A stretch of 32,708 nucleotides of DNA from Acidobacteriota bacterium (GCA_003225535.1 QIAL01000393.1:3552-36259); one strand, 5' to 3'. Positions 9,244 to 17,664 are shown, numbered from the stretch's first letter. Made by a program: numbers and translations. Notes: generated by a model from the letters alone, not told the origin.

Positions 9244-10446
9244 TCAGAAGGAGATGACCAATCGAGGAGTGATTACCGGACAATCTCCGTTCGTGCGCAG
9301 CCCGCCGGGATGATGAAGAAATTGAAAGTCTTGCACCAGAGCAACGTGCTTGTTGAACGGGATCTTGTAGTAGGTTTCCACCACGAACTCACTGCGGAGG
9401 CCGAACCCAGCTTGAGGCTCGGACGAAAACCGCACCCAGGTGGCGGCCAATCCCAAGGAGTCCTGGCTTCGGCGTTGCAACGGTCCCTGCAGGATCGCTC
9501 CTCCGCCGATGTGGTGCGTGAAGCCACTCACGCGGCCTTCGGCCCAGCCTAGTTGTAGAAATGTGGAGACCCTGCGCTCGCCCCGATCCTGAGCGAGCGG
9601 TTGCCGTAAAACAGACTGCTCCACGACCGAGTAAAATCCGTGTGCTCCGGAGGACTGGCTGTCGTCAAACCGCGAGATCCTCCCATCCAGCCGCCAGTAC
9701 CCAAAACTGATCCGCCCCGGATGATCTAACTTTCCAATGTTCCAACTGCGTCCTGGCTCGACAATCGACAGGGTATTCGAGCCTGCGGTCTTAAAGACGC
9801 CGAGTCCCAGCCCGTAGCTAGCTCCAGCGTTCACGAACGCGCTCACGCCAGGTTTAGGCTCAGGGTAGGTGGGAAAGGTTACGATTGTCGGACTGTACCC
9901 CATCGAAGAATTTAGAAAGTTTCCTGCGTTTTGAACCACAGCGAACTCCGTATTAGCGTCGATCTTGCCCGCCTTAATACGAATCCGGTCGGACATAAGC
10001 CTCTGCTCAAACCAGATTTCATAAAGCGTGGTTCGGGAACTGGCATCGATGTTGGAATAGAGTTGGGCAGCACCATCGTAGGTTTCCCCAAAAACGTTAA
10101 TGTGGTGTTTGAGCCGCGCCATCCCCGCGCTTCCGCTTAGACCAAAGAGCTTCTTGCCGTCCACCGGTACCAGCAAATCAAAAGAATAGCGGCCGAATCC
10201 ATTACCGGAGTCCTGTTTGGCATGCAAGGTTTTCGACCAATCGTAGATTACGACCGCTTGAGGGGAGATGCCGTGCTCGTTCAGATCGCGCAGTAGTTGC
10301 CGAGGTGTGAAGGCTGATTCCGAGGGAGACTCGTTCGCAGATGGGCTGAGGGCTGACGGTGTGGAAGTCTGCGGGAAACAACGGTAAGAAAACGCTGAGC
10401 TTAGACTCAATAATAGAAATGCCAGGGACCGACCTGAAAGCCTCAC
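9244..10446 (-). CDS. OprB-family carbohydrate-type outer-membrane porin
   Basis: A 400-aa protein with a signal peptide (LAFLLLSLSSAFSYRCFPQ) and then a serine-rich stretch. The body is rich in alternating beta strands with aromatic residues and resembles the OprB / carbohydrate-selective porin family: early VVIYDWSK, KAGKIDANTEF and the SSMGYSPTIVTFPTYPEP region. It ends in ITPRLVISF, a C-terminal phenylalanine typical of outer-membrane barrels recognised by the BAM complex. The start is GTG with a GGAGG about 9 nt upstream. It lies between cheW and the MCP gene, on the same strand, and has its own sigma-28-like promoter. The substrate is unknown; sugar uptake is inferred from the family only. 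Confidence 0.8.
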   Translation of the reverse strand: MRLSGRSLAFLLLSLSSAFSYRCFPQTSTPSALSPSANESPSESAFTPRQLLRDLNEHGISPQAVVIYDWSKTLHAKQDSGNGFGRYSFDLLVPVDGKKLFGLSGSAGMARLKHHINVFGETYDGAAQLYSNIDASSRTTLYEIWFEQRLMSDRIRIKAGKIDANTEFAVVQNAGNFLNSSMGYSPTIVTFPTYPEPKPGVSAFVNAGASYGLGLGVFKTAGSNTLSIVEPGRSWNIGKLDHPGRISFGYWRLDGRISRFDDSQSSGAHGFYSVVEQSVLRQPLAQDRGERRVSTFLQLGWAEGRVSGFTHHIGGGAILQGPLQRRSQDSLGLAATWVRFSSEPQAGFGLRSEFVVETYYKIPFNKHVALVQDFQFLHHPGGLRTNGDCPVITPRLVISF

Positions 10447-10500
10447 AGAGGAATGCCTCCCTATATGGCGACCAGTGGCGCGAATGTCGCCGTAAGAGAG

Positions 10501-10527
10501 GCATCGGCTCCGACGAGATAGCCTTTA
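10501..10527 (-). promoter_or_regulatory. Sigma-28 (FliA)-like promoter upstream of the porin gene
   Basis: On the minus strand TAAAGGCT, 11 nt, GCCGATGC. The spacing equals the consensus and the two boxes match six of eight positions each, with the key TAAA and GCCGAT cores intact. Transcription would begin about 48 nt upstream of the porin GTG. Confidence 0.62.
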
Positions 10528-10682
10528 CACGATGGGACGTATCCTTCGGGCCATTACGCCGAGCTCGTTAGTAACGTTGAGGCGTTTAGACTTTAGAAAC
10601 TTCCCATGATGCATCAACCTCTTGATCTGCAGGTCGACTCCTCTGGAATCGGTTGTTCTGATCGATTGGCCGATCGGCCGCT

Positions 10683-11123
10683 TCAGGGTTCCATTTGCTC
10701 CAGCGATTCGCAGGCCTCTTCGGTATTGAGCACATGCATCAAGCCTTGATCCAATTTGTGGACGCCCACAACGAGATTCCTCATATCAGCTTCCAACGTT
10801 TGGGGCGGCGGCTCAGCGGTCTTTTCATCCACCTCGACGACATCGCCGATGCTGTCGACTAACAAACTCACTGGACCTTCCTTGGTGCGCACAACAACAT
10901 TGATCAGCGACGTGCCGGGAGGCCGTTCCGCAATCCGCAAACGCCGGCGCAAATCCACCGCCATAACGATCTGCCCTCGCAGGTTGATCAAGCCGCGGAT
11001 CACATCAGGAAGCAGCGGAACCCGAGTCATCTCCTGATGCTGAATGACTTCCTGTACCTCGTCGACCGCAATGCCGAAAAGCTGATCTGCGAGAAAGAAT
11101 GTGCAAAACTGTTGTGTGGTCAC
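10683..11123 (-). CDS. cheW: CheW coupling protein
   Basis: A 146-aa single CheW domain of normal length. Recognisable parts are LFGIAVDEVQEVI near the N-terminus, the core LINLRGQIVMAVDLRRRL and the VSLLVDSIGDVVEV segment. It bridges the receptor tip and the CheA P5 domain. Translation probably starts at GTG; an AAGGAG lies about 11 nt upstream and overlaps the end of cheA. The gene starts 15 bp after the cheA stop, so the two form one operon. A 12-bp palindrome (GGCCGATCGGCC) lies just past the stop, with no T-run. Confidence 0.92.
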   Translation of the reverse strand: MTTQQFCTFFLADQLFGIAVDEVQEVIQHQEMTRVPLLPDVIRGLINLRGQIVMAVDLRRRLRIAERPPGTSLINVVVRTKEGPVSLLVDSIGDVVEVDEKTAEPPPQTLEADMRNLVVGVHKLDQGLMHVLNTEEACESLEQMEP

Positions 11124-11138
11124 GGATGCTTGTGCTCC

Positions 11139-13493
11139 TTATGCTTCAGCCCCGACTGATGCCTGGCCGGGTAGAGCCGCCGCAACCAGTCCCGGCAGGT
11201 CCAAAATGTCGGTGACTCGTTTCTGAATCACGGCTGAGCCCAGCACGCCCCTACGCGCAGTCTCGGGTTGAATGACGAACGATTCCTCGACGATGTCGAG
11301 AATGCGATCCACCACCAGCCCGATACTCCGGCCTCTGTCGGCGTAGACCACGACGTGCAGGGCTTCGTGCGCATTCTCCGAAATCACCTTGCGCTTGCTC
11401 TCGAGCACGTGGGTAACCCGGACGAGCGGCATGATCTGTCCTCGATACTGCACGGCCTCTTGGTCACCCGCGACCTCGATGGCGCTGGGAGGGAATTCCT
11501 CCAGACGGGCGACCAAGGCGAGATCAATGGCGATCCTTCCGGTTTCTCCGTGCTGGAACAGCAGCATAGGTTTGCGTTGACTCGTGTCCGTCACAGGAAT
11601 CAATTCGTTTGCTTCTTGTCTTTCGGCTGTTTCCCGTTCCCTGGCATCGCAAAGCACGTTGGCGCGCTGTGCCAGGCCGAGCACGTCGAGGATTAGCGCA
11701 ACCTTCCCGTCCCCCATGATGGTGGCGCCGGCATAGATGTTGACGCTCTTCATTTGCTTGCTCAGCGGCTTGACGACGATCTCCTCAGTATCATTGATCT
11801 CGTCTACGACCAGGCCGAAGGCTCGGTCATCTGCCCGTAGTACGACGATATTGACACTCTGGAATTCGGTCTTGAGGGACGCGGCCACCTGCGCCTGAGA
11901 GTCCGCTCTCAGTTCCCGCTGCAAGTAAACCAACGGCAATAATTTGCCCCGCAGACGGTACACCGGGGCGCCGTTGACGAATTCCAGCCCCTTGCGGGAC
12001 TGTTCGCCTTCCAGTCGAACTAGCTCCAGTAAGCTGACCTGCGGGATGGCGTAACGGTCGCCGGCACTAGTCACAATGAGCGCCGGGATAATGGCCAAGG
12101 TTAGGGGGATCTTCATGCGCACCGTCGAACCTTGCCCGGGCTTGGACTGCAGATCGACGGTGCCGCCGATCTTCTCGATGTTTGTCTTTACCACATCCAG
12201 CCCGACGCCGCGCCCGGAGACGTTGGTGACCTTTTCCGCGGTCGAGAAACCCGCGAGGAAGATGAGGTTGGTAATTTCGCGCTCCGTCATCCGGGCCGCC
12301 TGGTCAGCGGTGATCAAGGCCTTCTGAATGGCTTTATTGCGAAGCTTTTCATAGTCCAACCCGGCGCCATCATCGGTGACCTCGATGTTGACCTGTCCGC
12401 CCTCGTGAAACGCCCGCAGAAAGAGCAGCCCTTCCGGATCCTTTCCTGCCATGCGCCGCACTTGCGGGGGCTCGATGCCATGATCCACCGCATTGCGCAC
12501 CAGGTGGGTGAGTGGATCTTTAATCGCCTCGATGATGGTCTTGTCGAGTTCAGTCTCTTTGCCCTCCATTTCGATGCGCACCTGCTTGCCGCAACCGAGG
12601 GCTACGTCGCGTACTGTGCGCGGGAACTTGCTCCAGACATTGCCGATCGGCTGCATGCGCGTCTTCATCACGCCTTCCTGCAGTTCGGTAGTGAGCAGGT
12701 TCAGCCGCTGACTGGTGGCGAGAAGTTCGCTGTCTTCGGTGGAGTTGGTGTACTGCACGATCTGGTTGCGCAGCAGAACCATCTCGCCCACACGGTTCAT
12801 GAGCCGGTCCAACTGGGAGACATCAACCCGGATCGTACTGTCGCTGGCGCTTTGCCCTCGGGCTTGCTGCTGGGCGTTCAGGGCCTCGACAATGTCCTGC
12901 GGTTTGACGGCTCCCCTTTCGACCAGGATCTCTCCGACATGTCGAGGGTCACCGGCTTTTTGGTGCTCGACAGCGGCATTTACCTCGCTGGCTTTGGCAA
13001 CGCCACGCTTGATGAGAATCTCGCCAAGATTTGGTACTGGTTGTTCTGATGGCGTCGCCGGAGGCTCGATCCTCGCAGCTGTCAAAGGCGAAGCAGGGCT
13101 GCCCGCCGGCGCTTCGAGCAGGCGAGCCAGCTTCAAGATGAGTTCCTGATCATTGCGCTCCCCCTCCTTGCCCGAAGTCTCGATGTTCTTCAACATCTCG
13201 CGAACCGCGTCAAGCATGGCCAGCAATGCGGTGGTAATTTCGGCGTTGAGCGGCAACAGGCCATCGCGCAGGCGCGACAGCAGACTCTCTCCAGCGTGAG
13301 TTACTGCCTCGAGCTCATTAAATGCAAGGAAGCCGGAAGTGCCTTTGATGGTGTGGATCGTCCGGAAAATACTGGCTAGAGTCTCACGATTCGCCGGCTC
13401 CTTCTCGAGCACGACCAGACCCTGATCCAGGCGATCGAGGTTCTCGTAACTCTCGATTAAGAATTCTTTAACAATCGCGGCATCATCGCTCAT
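11139..13493 (-). CDS. cheA: CheA sensor kinase with tandem MshEN-like repeat and two CheW-like domains
   Basis: A 784-aa hybrid CheA. The P1 domain holds the phospho-accepting His47 in RTIHTIKGTSGF. In the place of the usual P2 CheY/CheB-binding domain, residues 155-208 carry two 24-residue repeats of the form xxGEIL-x2-RG-x10-Q. These resemble the MshEN/GspE-N motif. The P3 dimerisation helices and the P4 kinase follow, with N box LVRNAVDHGIE, G1 DDGAGLDYEKL and G2 SGRGVGLDVV. A P5 CheW-like regulatory domain comes next, and then a second CheW-like domain at the C-terminus (YRGQIMPLVRVTHVLE). It phosphorylates CheY and CheB. The gene is first in cheA-cheW, behind a sigma-28-like promoter 140 bp upstream. 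The start ATG lacks an obvious Shine-Dalgarno. Confidence 0.93.
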   Translation of the reverse strand: MSDDAAIVKEFLIESYENLDRLDQGLVVLEKEPANRETLASIFRTIHTIKGTSGFLAFNELEAVTHAGESLLSRLRDGLLPLNAEITTALLAMLDAVREMLKNIETSGKEGERNDQELILKLARLLEAPAGSPASPLTAARIEPPATPSEQPVPNLGEILIKRGVAKASEVNAAVEHQKAGDPRHVGEILVERGAVKPQDIVEALNAQQQARGQSASDSTIRVDVSQLDRLMNRVGEMVLLRNQIVQYTNSTEDSELLATSQRLNLLTTELQEGVMKTRMQPIGNVWSKFPRTVRDVALGCGKQVRIEMEGKETELDKTIIEAIKDPLTHLVRNAVDHGIEPPQVRRMAGKDPEGLLFLRAFHEGGQVNIEVTDDGAGLDYEKLRNKAIQKALITADQAARMTEREITNLIFLAGFSTAEKVTNVSGRGVGLDVVKTNIEKIGGTVDLQSKPGQGSTVRMKIPLTLAIIPALIVTSAGDRYAIPQVSLLELVRLEGEQSRKGLEFVNGAPVYRLRGKLLPLVYLQRELRADSQAQVAASLKTEFQSVNIVVLRADDRAFGLVVDEINDTEEIVVKPLSKQMKSVNIYAGATIMGDGKVALILDVLGLAQRANVLCDARERETAERQEANELIPVTDTSQRKPMLLFQHGETGRIAIDLALVARLEEFPPSAIEVAGDQEAVQYRGQIMPLVRVTHVLESKRKVISENAHEALHVVVYADRGRSIGLVVDRILDIVEESFVIQPETARRGVLGSAVIQKRVTDILDLPGLVAAALPGQASVGAEA

Positions 13494-14002
13494 TCAAAAT
13501 TATCAACGCTCGCGCATTGCCTCGTTACGCATTCTGAGAACGCTGTCGCTGGTGTTGGGCAAACAAATCGGCGTCCCTTTTTTGTTGACGACCGTCTTTC
13601 AAGGGCAGGTTTGCTCCGCCCACATACTTCGTCCATCGGCCATGCATGCAAGGGACTTTATCTATCGCGCGCAAACTCCAGAACATTAGAGGCATCGAAG
13701 GCCCGCCTCGAAAGCGAAATTCATTTCCTTGTGATCTAGCTCTGGCCCGAGGACTCGAGCGGTCGCGATCGATTACGGGCTCGGTTCAGGCATTCCACGT
13801 TTCCATGGCGACGTTGGGGTTGATTAAGGAACGATTAACCTTGGATGATCCCAACGGTGTTCAACAGTGCAGATCCTCGACCAAAAGGGAGTTCCTCGGC
13901 CCATTACAGTGCGGACTGTCGAATCGTGCAGGTAGTGGGATGATCGACCAAAAAAAGCTGATCAGATTTTGCCAGACGGTCCGCGCGGTTTCGAGCGGAG
14001 TT
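13494..14002. other. Gene-poor region between the dehalogenase and cheA
   Basis: These 509 bp contain the sigma-28-like promoter of cheA and a 130-nt leader. A 40-codon minus-strand frame (13525-13647) and the plus-strand 189-aa ORF at 13646 are open but lack ribosome sites and family resemblance, so I do not call them genes. A T7 run on the minus strand about 50 nt after the dehalogenase stop might help termination, but it has no clean preceding stem. Confidence 0.55.
13633..13660 (-). promoter_or_regulatory. Sigma-28 (FliA)-like promoter upstream of cheA-cheW
   Basis: On the minus strand TAAAGTCC, 12 nt, GCCGATGG. Both boxes match six of eight consensus positions and the spacer is one base long, the same as at the cheY and second cheR sites. 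The leader to the cheA ATG would be about 130 nt. Confidence 0.6.
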
Positions 14003-14698
14003 CTACGGGCGGACCGCAGAGGCGAGTTCTGCCAGGCTGGTGATTGTCATATCTGGTTCACCGTCGGCAGATCTGACGGCACCGACGCCTGGGCGTGCAG
14101 ACGGGCGGTTTACCCACACCGTAGCGAGGCCAAGGGCCTGCGCTGGAATGACGTCGTGATAGATGCTCTGACCTATATGCAGGAGACGGTGAGCGGGTGC
14201 GTTGATGCGGCGTAGGGCCAGATTAAAAAGCTCGAGAGAGGGTTTGTAAGCTCGTGCTTGTTGCGCGGTGACGACTTCATCGAAGGCGACTTCAAGTTGA
14301 GGTCGGGTGCCCGCGAACAAATCGTCGTCGACGTTGGAAAGGATGGCGAGGCGGAATCGGGTTTTCAGTTGACGCAAAGCGGTGACGGTATCCGGCCAAG
14401 GCTTCCAAGTCGGAAGAGAATCGGCGAGCGATCGGACTTCTTCGGCAGTGGGAGTGAATCCCAGGTCAGTCCCAAACTGGCGCACGACGGAGCCCAGAAC
14501 TTCACAGTAGGGCTGGAAGGGCGGCTGCTCTGCATGAAGTTCGAAGTCCCCGTAAAGCTTGAGGAGGGCAGCGTCGTCGATGTGTTTGGAATGCGCTGAA
14601 AGGATGCGGCGCAGCGCCGGCAGAATTCCCGCCTCCCAGTTGATGAGGGTTCCATAGCAATCGAAGGTGAGGATCTCGAAGCGGTCGAAGTCGAGCAT
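14003..14698 (-). CDS. HAD-superfamily hydrolase, haloacid dehalogenase type II-like
   Basis: A 231-aa HAD protein of the 2-haloacid dehalogenase (type II) subfamily by overall sequence. The nucleophile Asp13 lies in FDCYGTLINWE, with SNVDDD as motif II, Lys in the YKPSLELF motif and HIGQSIYHDVIPAQ as the acidic motif near the end. Enzymes of this subgroup hydrolyse 2-haloacids or act on phosphorylated metabolites; the substrate here cannot be assigned. It is a solitary gene downstream of the Gly-zipper lipoprotein, separated by a hairpin terminator. Start ATG as in the ORF track. Confidence 0.85.
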   Translation of the reverse strand: MLDFDRFEILTFDCYGTLINWEAGILPALRRILSAHSKHIDDAALLKLYGDFELHAEQPPFQPYCEVLGSVVRQFGTDLGFTPTAEEVRSLADSLPTWKPWPDTVTALRQLKTRFRLAILSNVDDDLFAGTRPQLEVAFDEVVTAQQARAYKPSLELFNLALRRINAPAHRLLHIGQSIYHDVIPAQALGLATVWVNRPSARPGVGAVRSADGEPDMTITSLAELASAVRP

Positions 14699-14772
14699 GG
14701 TCGCTATTATTTCAGACCGCGATGAGAAAGGCTCACTACCTGTGTCTCGTCACCACTTGAGACAAAGAAAAT

Positions 14773-14806
14773 CCCCACCACGTTCGCACCGCGAAGCGAG
14801 GTGGGG
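14773..14806 (-). terminator. Hairpin terminator after the Gly-zipper lipoprotein gene
   Basis: CCCCACC and GGTGGGG form a 7-bp GC-rich stem, and an inner TTCGC/GCGAA helix closes on a 3-nt loop. On the minus strand, the direction of the lipoprotein gene ending 15 bp away, the stem is followed by ATTTTC. On the plus strand it is followed by CTGTTTTTT, so it could act in both directions. Confidence 0.65.
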
Positions 14807-14820
14807 CTGTTTTTTCCTGA

Positions 14821-15525
14821 CTAGTGGCGCACATCAAGGGGTTGCGAGAGCTCGAAGGTCAGGTCGGACTCGGCAGGAAGTACGATTTCCTTGTTTCCGG
14901 TGAAGGCTGAGCCACCAGCGCCTGCACCTGCGCCGGCTGCGGCACCGATCGCAGCACCCTTGCCACCTCCGGCGAGGGCACCGATAATCCCGCCGAGAGC
15001 TGCGCCTCCACCGGTGAGAACAGCGGTGCGCTTTCCTTTGCCTTTTTCAGAGAAGCTGCGAGCGGCGGCCTGAACCGGGACGTCGGCGCCTTTGACTCGA
15101 ATGGAATCAAGGCGGACCTGCAGAACGGCCCCACCTTTGAACTTGCCCAGCGGCTTGGCATCCGCCACCGTGCCGCTGACGTCGGCACCCTGCGGGATCG
15201 CGACGGCGTTGCCGACCACAACGTCTTTCGCGACGCTGCCGGCGAAGGTGTCACCCGGCTTGCTGAGCTTGGAGCCGATGGAAGATCCGAGACTGATGGT
15301 GATCGCAGTTCCGGACGGCACCACGAGTGGCTCCTTCCTCGCCTCTTTGCGCTCGTGCTGTTTGTGTTCGCGAGCTTCTTTGCTGGGTGGCTTTTCGTCT
15401 GCGCTGGATGTTTGCGTATCGTTGGTGGCGGTGTCGCTAGAGTTGTCGCTTGCGGGTTTGTTGCAGCCTGTGACAGCAAACGCAACGAATAGACATAAAA
15501 ACAGTAATAGAACTTGTGAACGCAT
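14821..15525 (-). CDS. Outer-envelope lipoprotein with Gly-zipper segment
   Basis: The product is 234 aa from the second ATG of the ORF. This start places GGAGG about 7 nt upstream and gives a clean lipoprotein signal ([21 protein letters not shown]) with cleavage before Cys. A charged, low-complexity linker rich in Lys, Glu and His follows, then a beta-rich domain (about 80-175) and a glycine/alanine-rich segment of alternating small residues like the YMGG/Gly-zipper families ([20 protein letters not shown]). The last part is a beta strand ending [13 protein letters not shown]. Such proteins sit in the periplasm or outer membrane. No enzymatic motif is seen and I cannot name a function. Confidence 0.75.
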   Translation of the reverse strand: MRSQVLLLFLCLFVAFAVTGCNKPASDNSSDTATNDTQTSSADEKPPSKEAREHKQHERKEARKEPLVVPSGTAITISLGSSIGSKLSKPGDTFAGSVAKDVVVGNAVAIPQGADVSGTVADAKPLGKFKGGAVLQVRLDSIRVKGADVPVQAAARSFSEKGKGKRTAVLTGGGAALGGIIGALAGGGKGAAIGAAAGAGAGAGGSAFTGNKEIVLPAESDLTFELSQPLDVRH

Positions 15526-15674
15526 AGACGCCTCCAAGACTTCAGCCAATCCTAAAGGAAATCAAGAGCTTGGGACAACCGGGAGAGGGTTGGGAATATC
15601 AATCGAAGGTGCATGAGGCTAAGGTGTGAAATTCGAACCGTAAGTGAATAGGCAGCTTCAGAGACGTTGCTCCA

Positions 15675-15726
15675 GGCCGCTCGGCTTCGCCTTCGCGGGA
15701 CAGCCGAGGCATCTGTCGCCACATGA
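15675..15726. repeat. REP-like 52-bp hairpin repeat, copy 1
   Basis: This 52-bp sequence, beginning GGCCGCTCGGCTTCGCC and containing GGGACAGCCGAGGC, recurs at 16347-16398 in the same orientation with 45 of 52 identical positions. The GACAG/CTGTC arms can pair. It begins one base beyond the stop codon of the PNPOx-fold gene. Confidence 0.8.
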
Positions 15727-15727
15727 G

Positions 15728-16261
15728 TCAGATGAATTGCCAACGGGTAGCACTGTTCGGGAAATCACTCTCGGTCCACGCAAGCACCACGCGGGGACGA
15801 ACGCAAAAGACGACACTCTCGGGAATGACCATCAGCGGCATCTTGTATTTGGCACGGGACGCAGCGTCGAGTTTCTTCAGGGTTGGCTTATCCGAGAGAT
15901 CAACCTCCTCAGCGGATCCTTCAAGGATGACAACATCATCCCCGGATTCCAGGTGAATGGAGATGGCTGGATTATGTGCGAGGTTGCGAGCCTTGCGGGA
16001 AGAGCGGGCGGTTCCGAAGTAAAGACCGCCGTCGATCCAGAATCCCCACACTGGAATCGAGTGCGGACGGCCATCGCGCCGGGCTGTACAGACCCAGTAA
16101 TTGCGGGATTTGATGAGCCGTTCCTGGGCGTGAGTAAAAGGCAGGAATTTGTGTGGAGACTTCAGTCCATAGAGCGGGGGGACGTGTGGAAGGCCCACGG
16201 TACATCCTTCGGGATTTGAGTGCTGTTTCGAAGATTTTTTCGGGGGCTTCGTTTTCGGCAT
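15728..16261 (-). CDS. Pyridoxamine 5'-phosphate oxidase-fold (split-barrel) flavoprotein
   Basis: The product is 177 aa from the internal ATG (MPKTKPPKK), which has GGAGGTG 6 nt upstream; the longer ORF start is not supported. After a basic leader, the body matches the PNPOx-like / split-barrel flavin-binding family: YWVCTARRDGRPHSIPVWGFW, then YFGTARSSRKARNLAHNP, ISIHLESGDDVVILEG, and a C-terminal ATRWQF. Members bind FMN or F420 and reduce or oxidise varied substrates. The absence of the canonical pdxH length and motifs argues against true pyridoxamine phosphate oxidase. The gene is bracketed by two copies of a 52-bp repeat and is probably monocistronic. Confidence 0.8.
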   Translation of the reverse strand: MPKTKPPKKSSKQHSNPEGCTVGLPHVPPLYGLKSPHKFLPFTHAQERLIKSRNYWVCTARRDGRPHSIPVWGFWIDGGLYFGTARSSRKARNLAHNPAISIHLESGDDVVILEGSAEEVDLSDKPTLKKLDAASRAKYKMPLMVIPESVVFCVRPRVVLAWTESDFPNSATRWQFI

Positions 16262-16346
16262 GAATTCACCTCCAATGAGATTCACGGCTCCCATTTCTTG
16301 GACCGAAGGTGCGCGGAGAAGCGGGGCCCACGGCGACCTTGCCCGT

Positions 16347-16398
16347 GGCCGCTCGACTTCGCCTGCGCGGGACAGCCGAGGCGGCTGTCACTCCATGA
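16347..16398. repeat. REP-like 52-bp hairpin repeat, copy 2
   Basis: Second copy of the repeat at 15675. Here GACAGCC and GGCTGTC form a perfect 7-bp stem around GAGGC. An adjacent imperfect stem (GGCCCACGG with CCCGTGGCC) lies directly to its left. It is located 56 bp past the stop codon of the YhaM-like gene, so both copies sit in 3' regions of minus-strand genes. Confidence 0.8.
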
Positions 16399-16454
16399 AC
16401 CGGACGGCGGACAGGATCAATGTCCCCGCCTGCTGGGTCGTGCGGTTGAGTACT

Positions 16455-17537
16455 CTAGCGCTGAGATACCATGCCGGGCAAGCTAGGAGTTTGTTCGGCT
16501 GACACGGCCTGAGATTCATGGTGGTCACTCACCGGTTCGGATGCGGCCTCTTCGGCCGTTGCGGGTTTCTTCGGGGCAAGGAACTTTTCGGTATTAAGGA
16601 GGGGGCGGCCCAGCGAGGCGTTATAGCTGGTCCAGGGTCCATCAAGGGTAGACTCACGCTCGAAGTGGGCGCGCATGGCCTCCATTTTTGAATCGAGGTC
16701 GTCGAGATAGTGCAGCATGAGTGCTTCGGGAAACATTGGAAGCTTGGGCGAGCCGAAATCGTACTGTCCGTGGTGACTGATGATGAGGTGCTCAACCAGT
16801 GTCTTCAGTTCTTCAGGAAACCCGGGCACCTGAACGAGCTTGGATTGGAGCATCTCGAGCTCAATGATCATGTGTCCCAGAAGCTGGCCCTTGGTCGTGT
16901 ACGAGAATGACCGGTTATACGTCAGCTCGTGGATTTTCCCGATGTCGTGTAGAAAGGCCCCGGTGAACAGAAGATCGCGGTTGATCTGAGGATAGTTCCT
17001 GGAAATCAGATCGCAGGAGCGGAAGAGCGAGACCACGTGATCGAGCAGGCCTCCGATGAAGGCGTGGTGGAGAGTTTTCGCGGCAGGAGCATTGCGATAA
17101 GCTGCTGCGATCACCGGATCGGCCATGAAAGCTTGAACCAGAGTCTTCAAATATTGGTTTTGAAATCCGGAGACAAAGTCGGAGAGAGTTCTCCATAGCT
17201 CATCGATGTCTTTGGTCGTTTTTGGAAGATAATCGGCAAACTCGATCTCCGAATCACCCAGCTTTCGAAGCTTATGAATCGTGAGTTGGAAACGCTGCTT
17301 GTACTTATTGATGAGGCCTTTGACTTTCAGGAAGTCATCCTGCTCAAACGCCTCGAGAACTTCTTCGACGTTGTCCCACATTTTCGCTTCAAGCTGACCG
17401 CTGCGATCGCCGAGCGTGAGTGCGAGGTAAGGCTCCCCGGTTTTCTTGGGCTTGATCTGTTTGGCGACAACGACAAAAGTGGAAGTGACGATCTTATTTT
17501 CGTGGCGCGCGCAATCGCAAATGTAAAAGTCCTTCAT
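16455..17537 (-). CDS. YhaM-family 3'-5' exoribonuclease (OB fold plus HD domain)
   Basis: The product is 360 aa from the ATG of MKDFYICDCARHENK; the 28-residue extension in the ORF track is not like the family. Residues 15-95 form an OB-type nucleic-acid-binding domain (LALTLGDRSGQLEAKMWD). An HD phosphohydrolase domain follows, with the early His in LHHAFIGGLLDH, the paired HD in AFLHDIGK and a late His pair in LIISHHGQYDFG. YhaM-type enzymes degrade RNA or single-stranded DNA from the 3' end with Mn2+ or Co2+. The low-complexity tail after about residue 320 is probably disordered. There is no clear Shine-Dalgarno. It lies 127 bp downstream of the PPIase gene. Confidence 0.85.
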   Translation of the reverse strand: MKDFYICDCARHENKIVTSTFVVVAKQIKPKKTGEPYLALTLGDRSGQLEAKMWDNVEEVLEAFEQDDFLKVKGLINKYKQRFQLTIHKLRKLGDSEIEFADYLPKTTKDIDELWRTLSDFVSGFQNQYLKTLVQAFMADPVIAAAYRNAPAAKTLHHAFIGGLLDHVVSLFRSCDLISRNYPQINRDLLFTGAFLHDIGKIHELTYNRSFSYTTKGQLLGHMIIELEMLQSKLVQVPGFPEELKTLVEHLIISHHGQYDFGSPKLPMFPEALMLHYLDDLDSKMEAMRAHFERESTLDGPWTSYNASLGRPLLNTEKFLAPKKPATAEEAASEPVSDHHESQAVSAEQTPSLPGMVSQR

Positions 17538-17664
17538 CAGATGACTGAGTATATGACATCCTGGCGCAAATCGTTTAGCACTGAGAAGGCGCCGCAGGTG
17601 TAAGGTCCCGCTGACAAACATGCCTCAAACGATGGGACCGATCCAGATGAGTCGGGGCGTTGTC

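Noticed and set aside
8991-9257. Longer MCP start at 9163 given by the ORF track, and the plus-strand ORF here
   Set aside because: The 9163 start coincides with the predicted transcript start and adds 31 residues before the membrane helix. The GTG at 9070 has GGGAGG; the plus-strand ORF is a shadow.
10668-10679. 12-bp palindrome GGCCGATCGGCC just after cheW
   Set aside because: GC-rich words of this length are expected at this composition, and there is no T-run to make it a terminator.
13541-13625. Possible GEMM (c-di-GMP) riboswitch in the cheA leader: GCAAACC, a GAAA loop and GGGACGC in the right order on the minus strand
   Set aside because: The first hairpin is too long, the AAAGCC and tetraloop-receptor parts are missing, and no P1 stem can be drawn. 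Only short words match.
13525-13647. 40-codon minus-strand frame upstream of cheA (MHGRWTKYVGG...)
   Set aside because: No Shine-Dalgarno, and its ATG lies between the -35 and -10 boxes of the predicted cheA promoter, so it would not be in the transcript.
13646-14215. 189-aa plus-strand ORF
   Set aside because: It runs into the antisense of the dehalogenase gene, has no ribosome site and shows no recognisable family or hydrophobic pattern.
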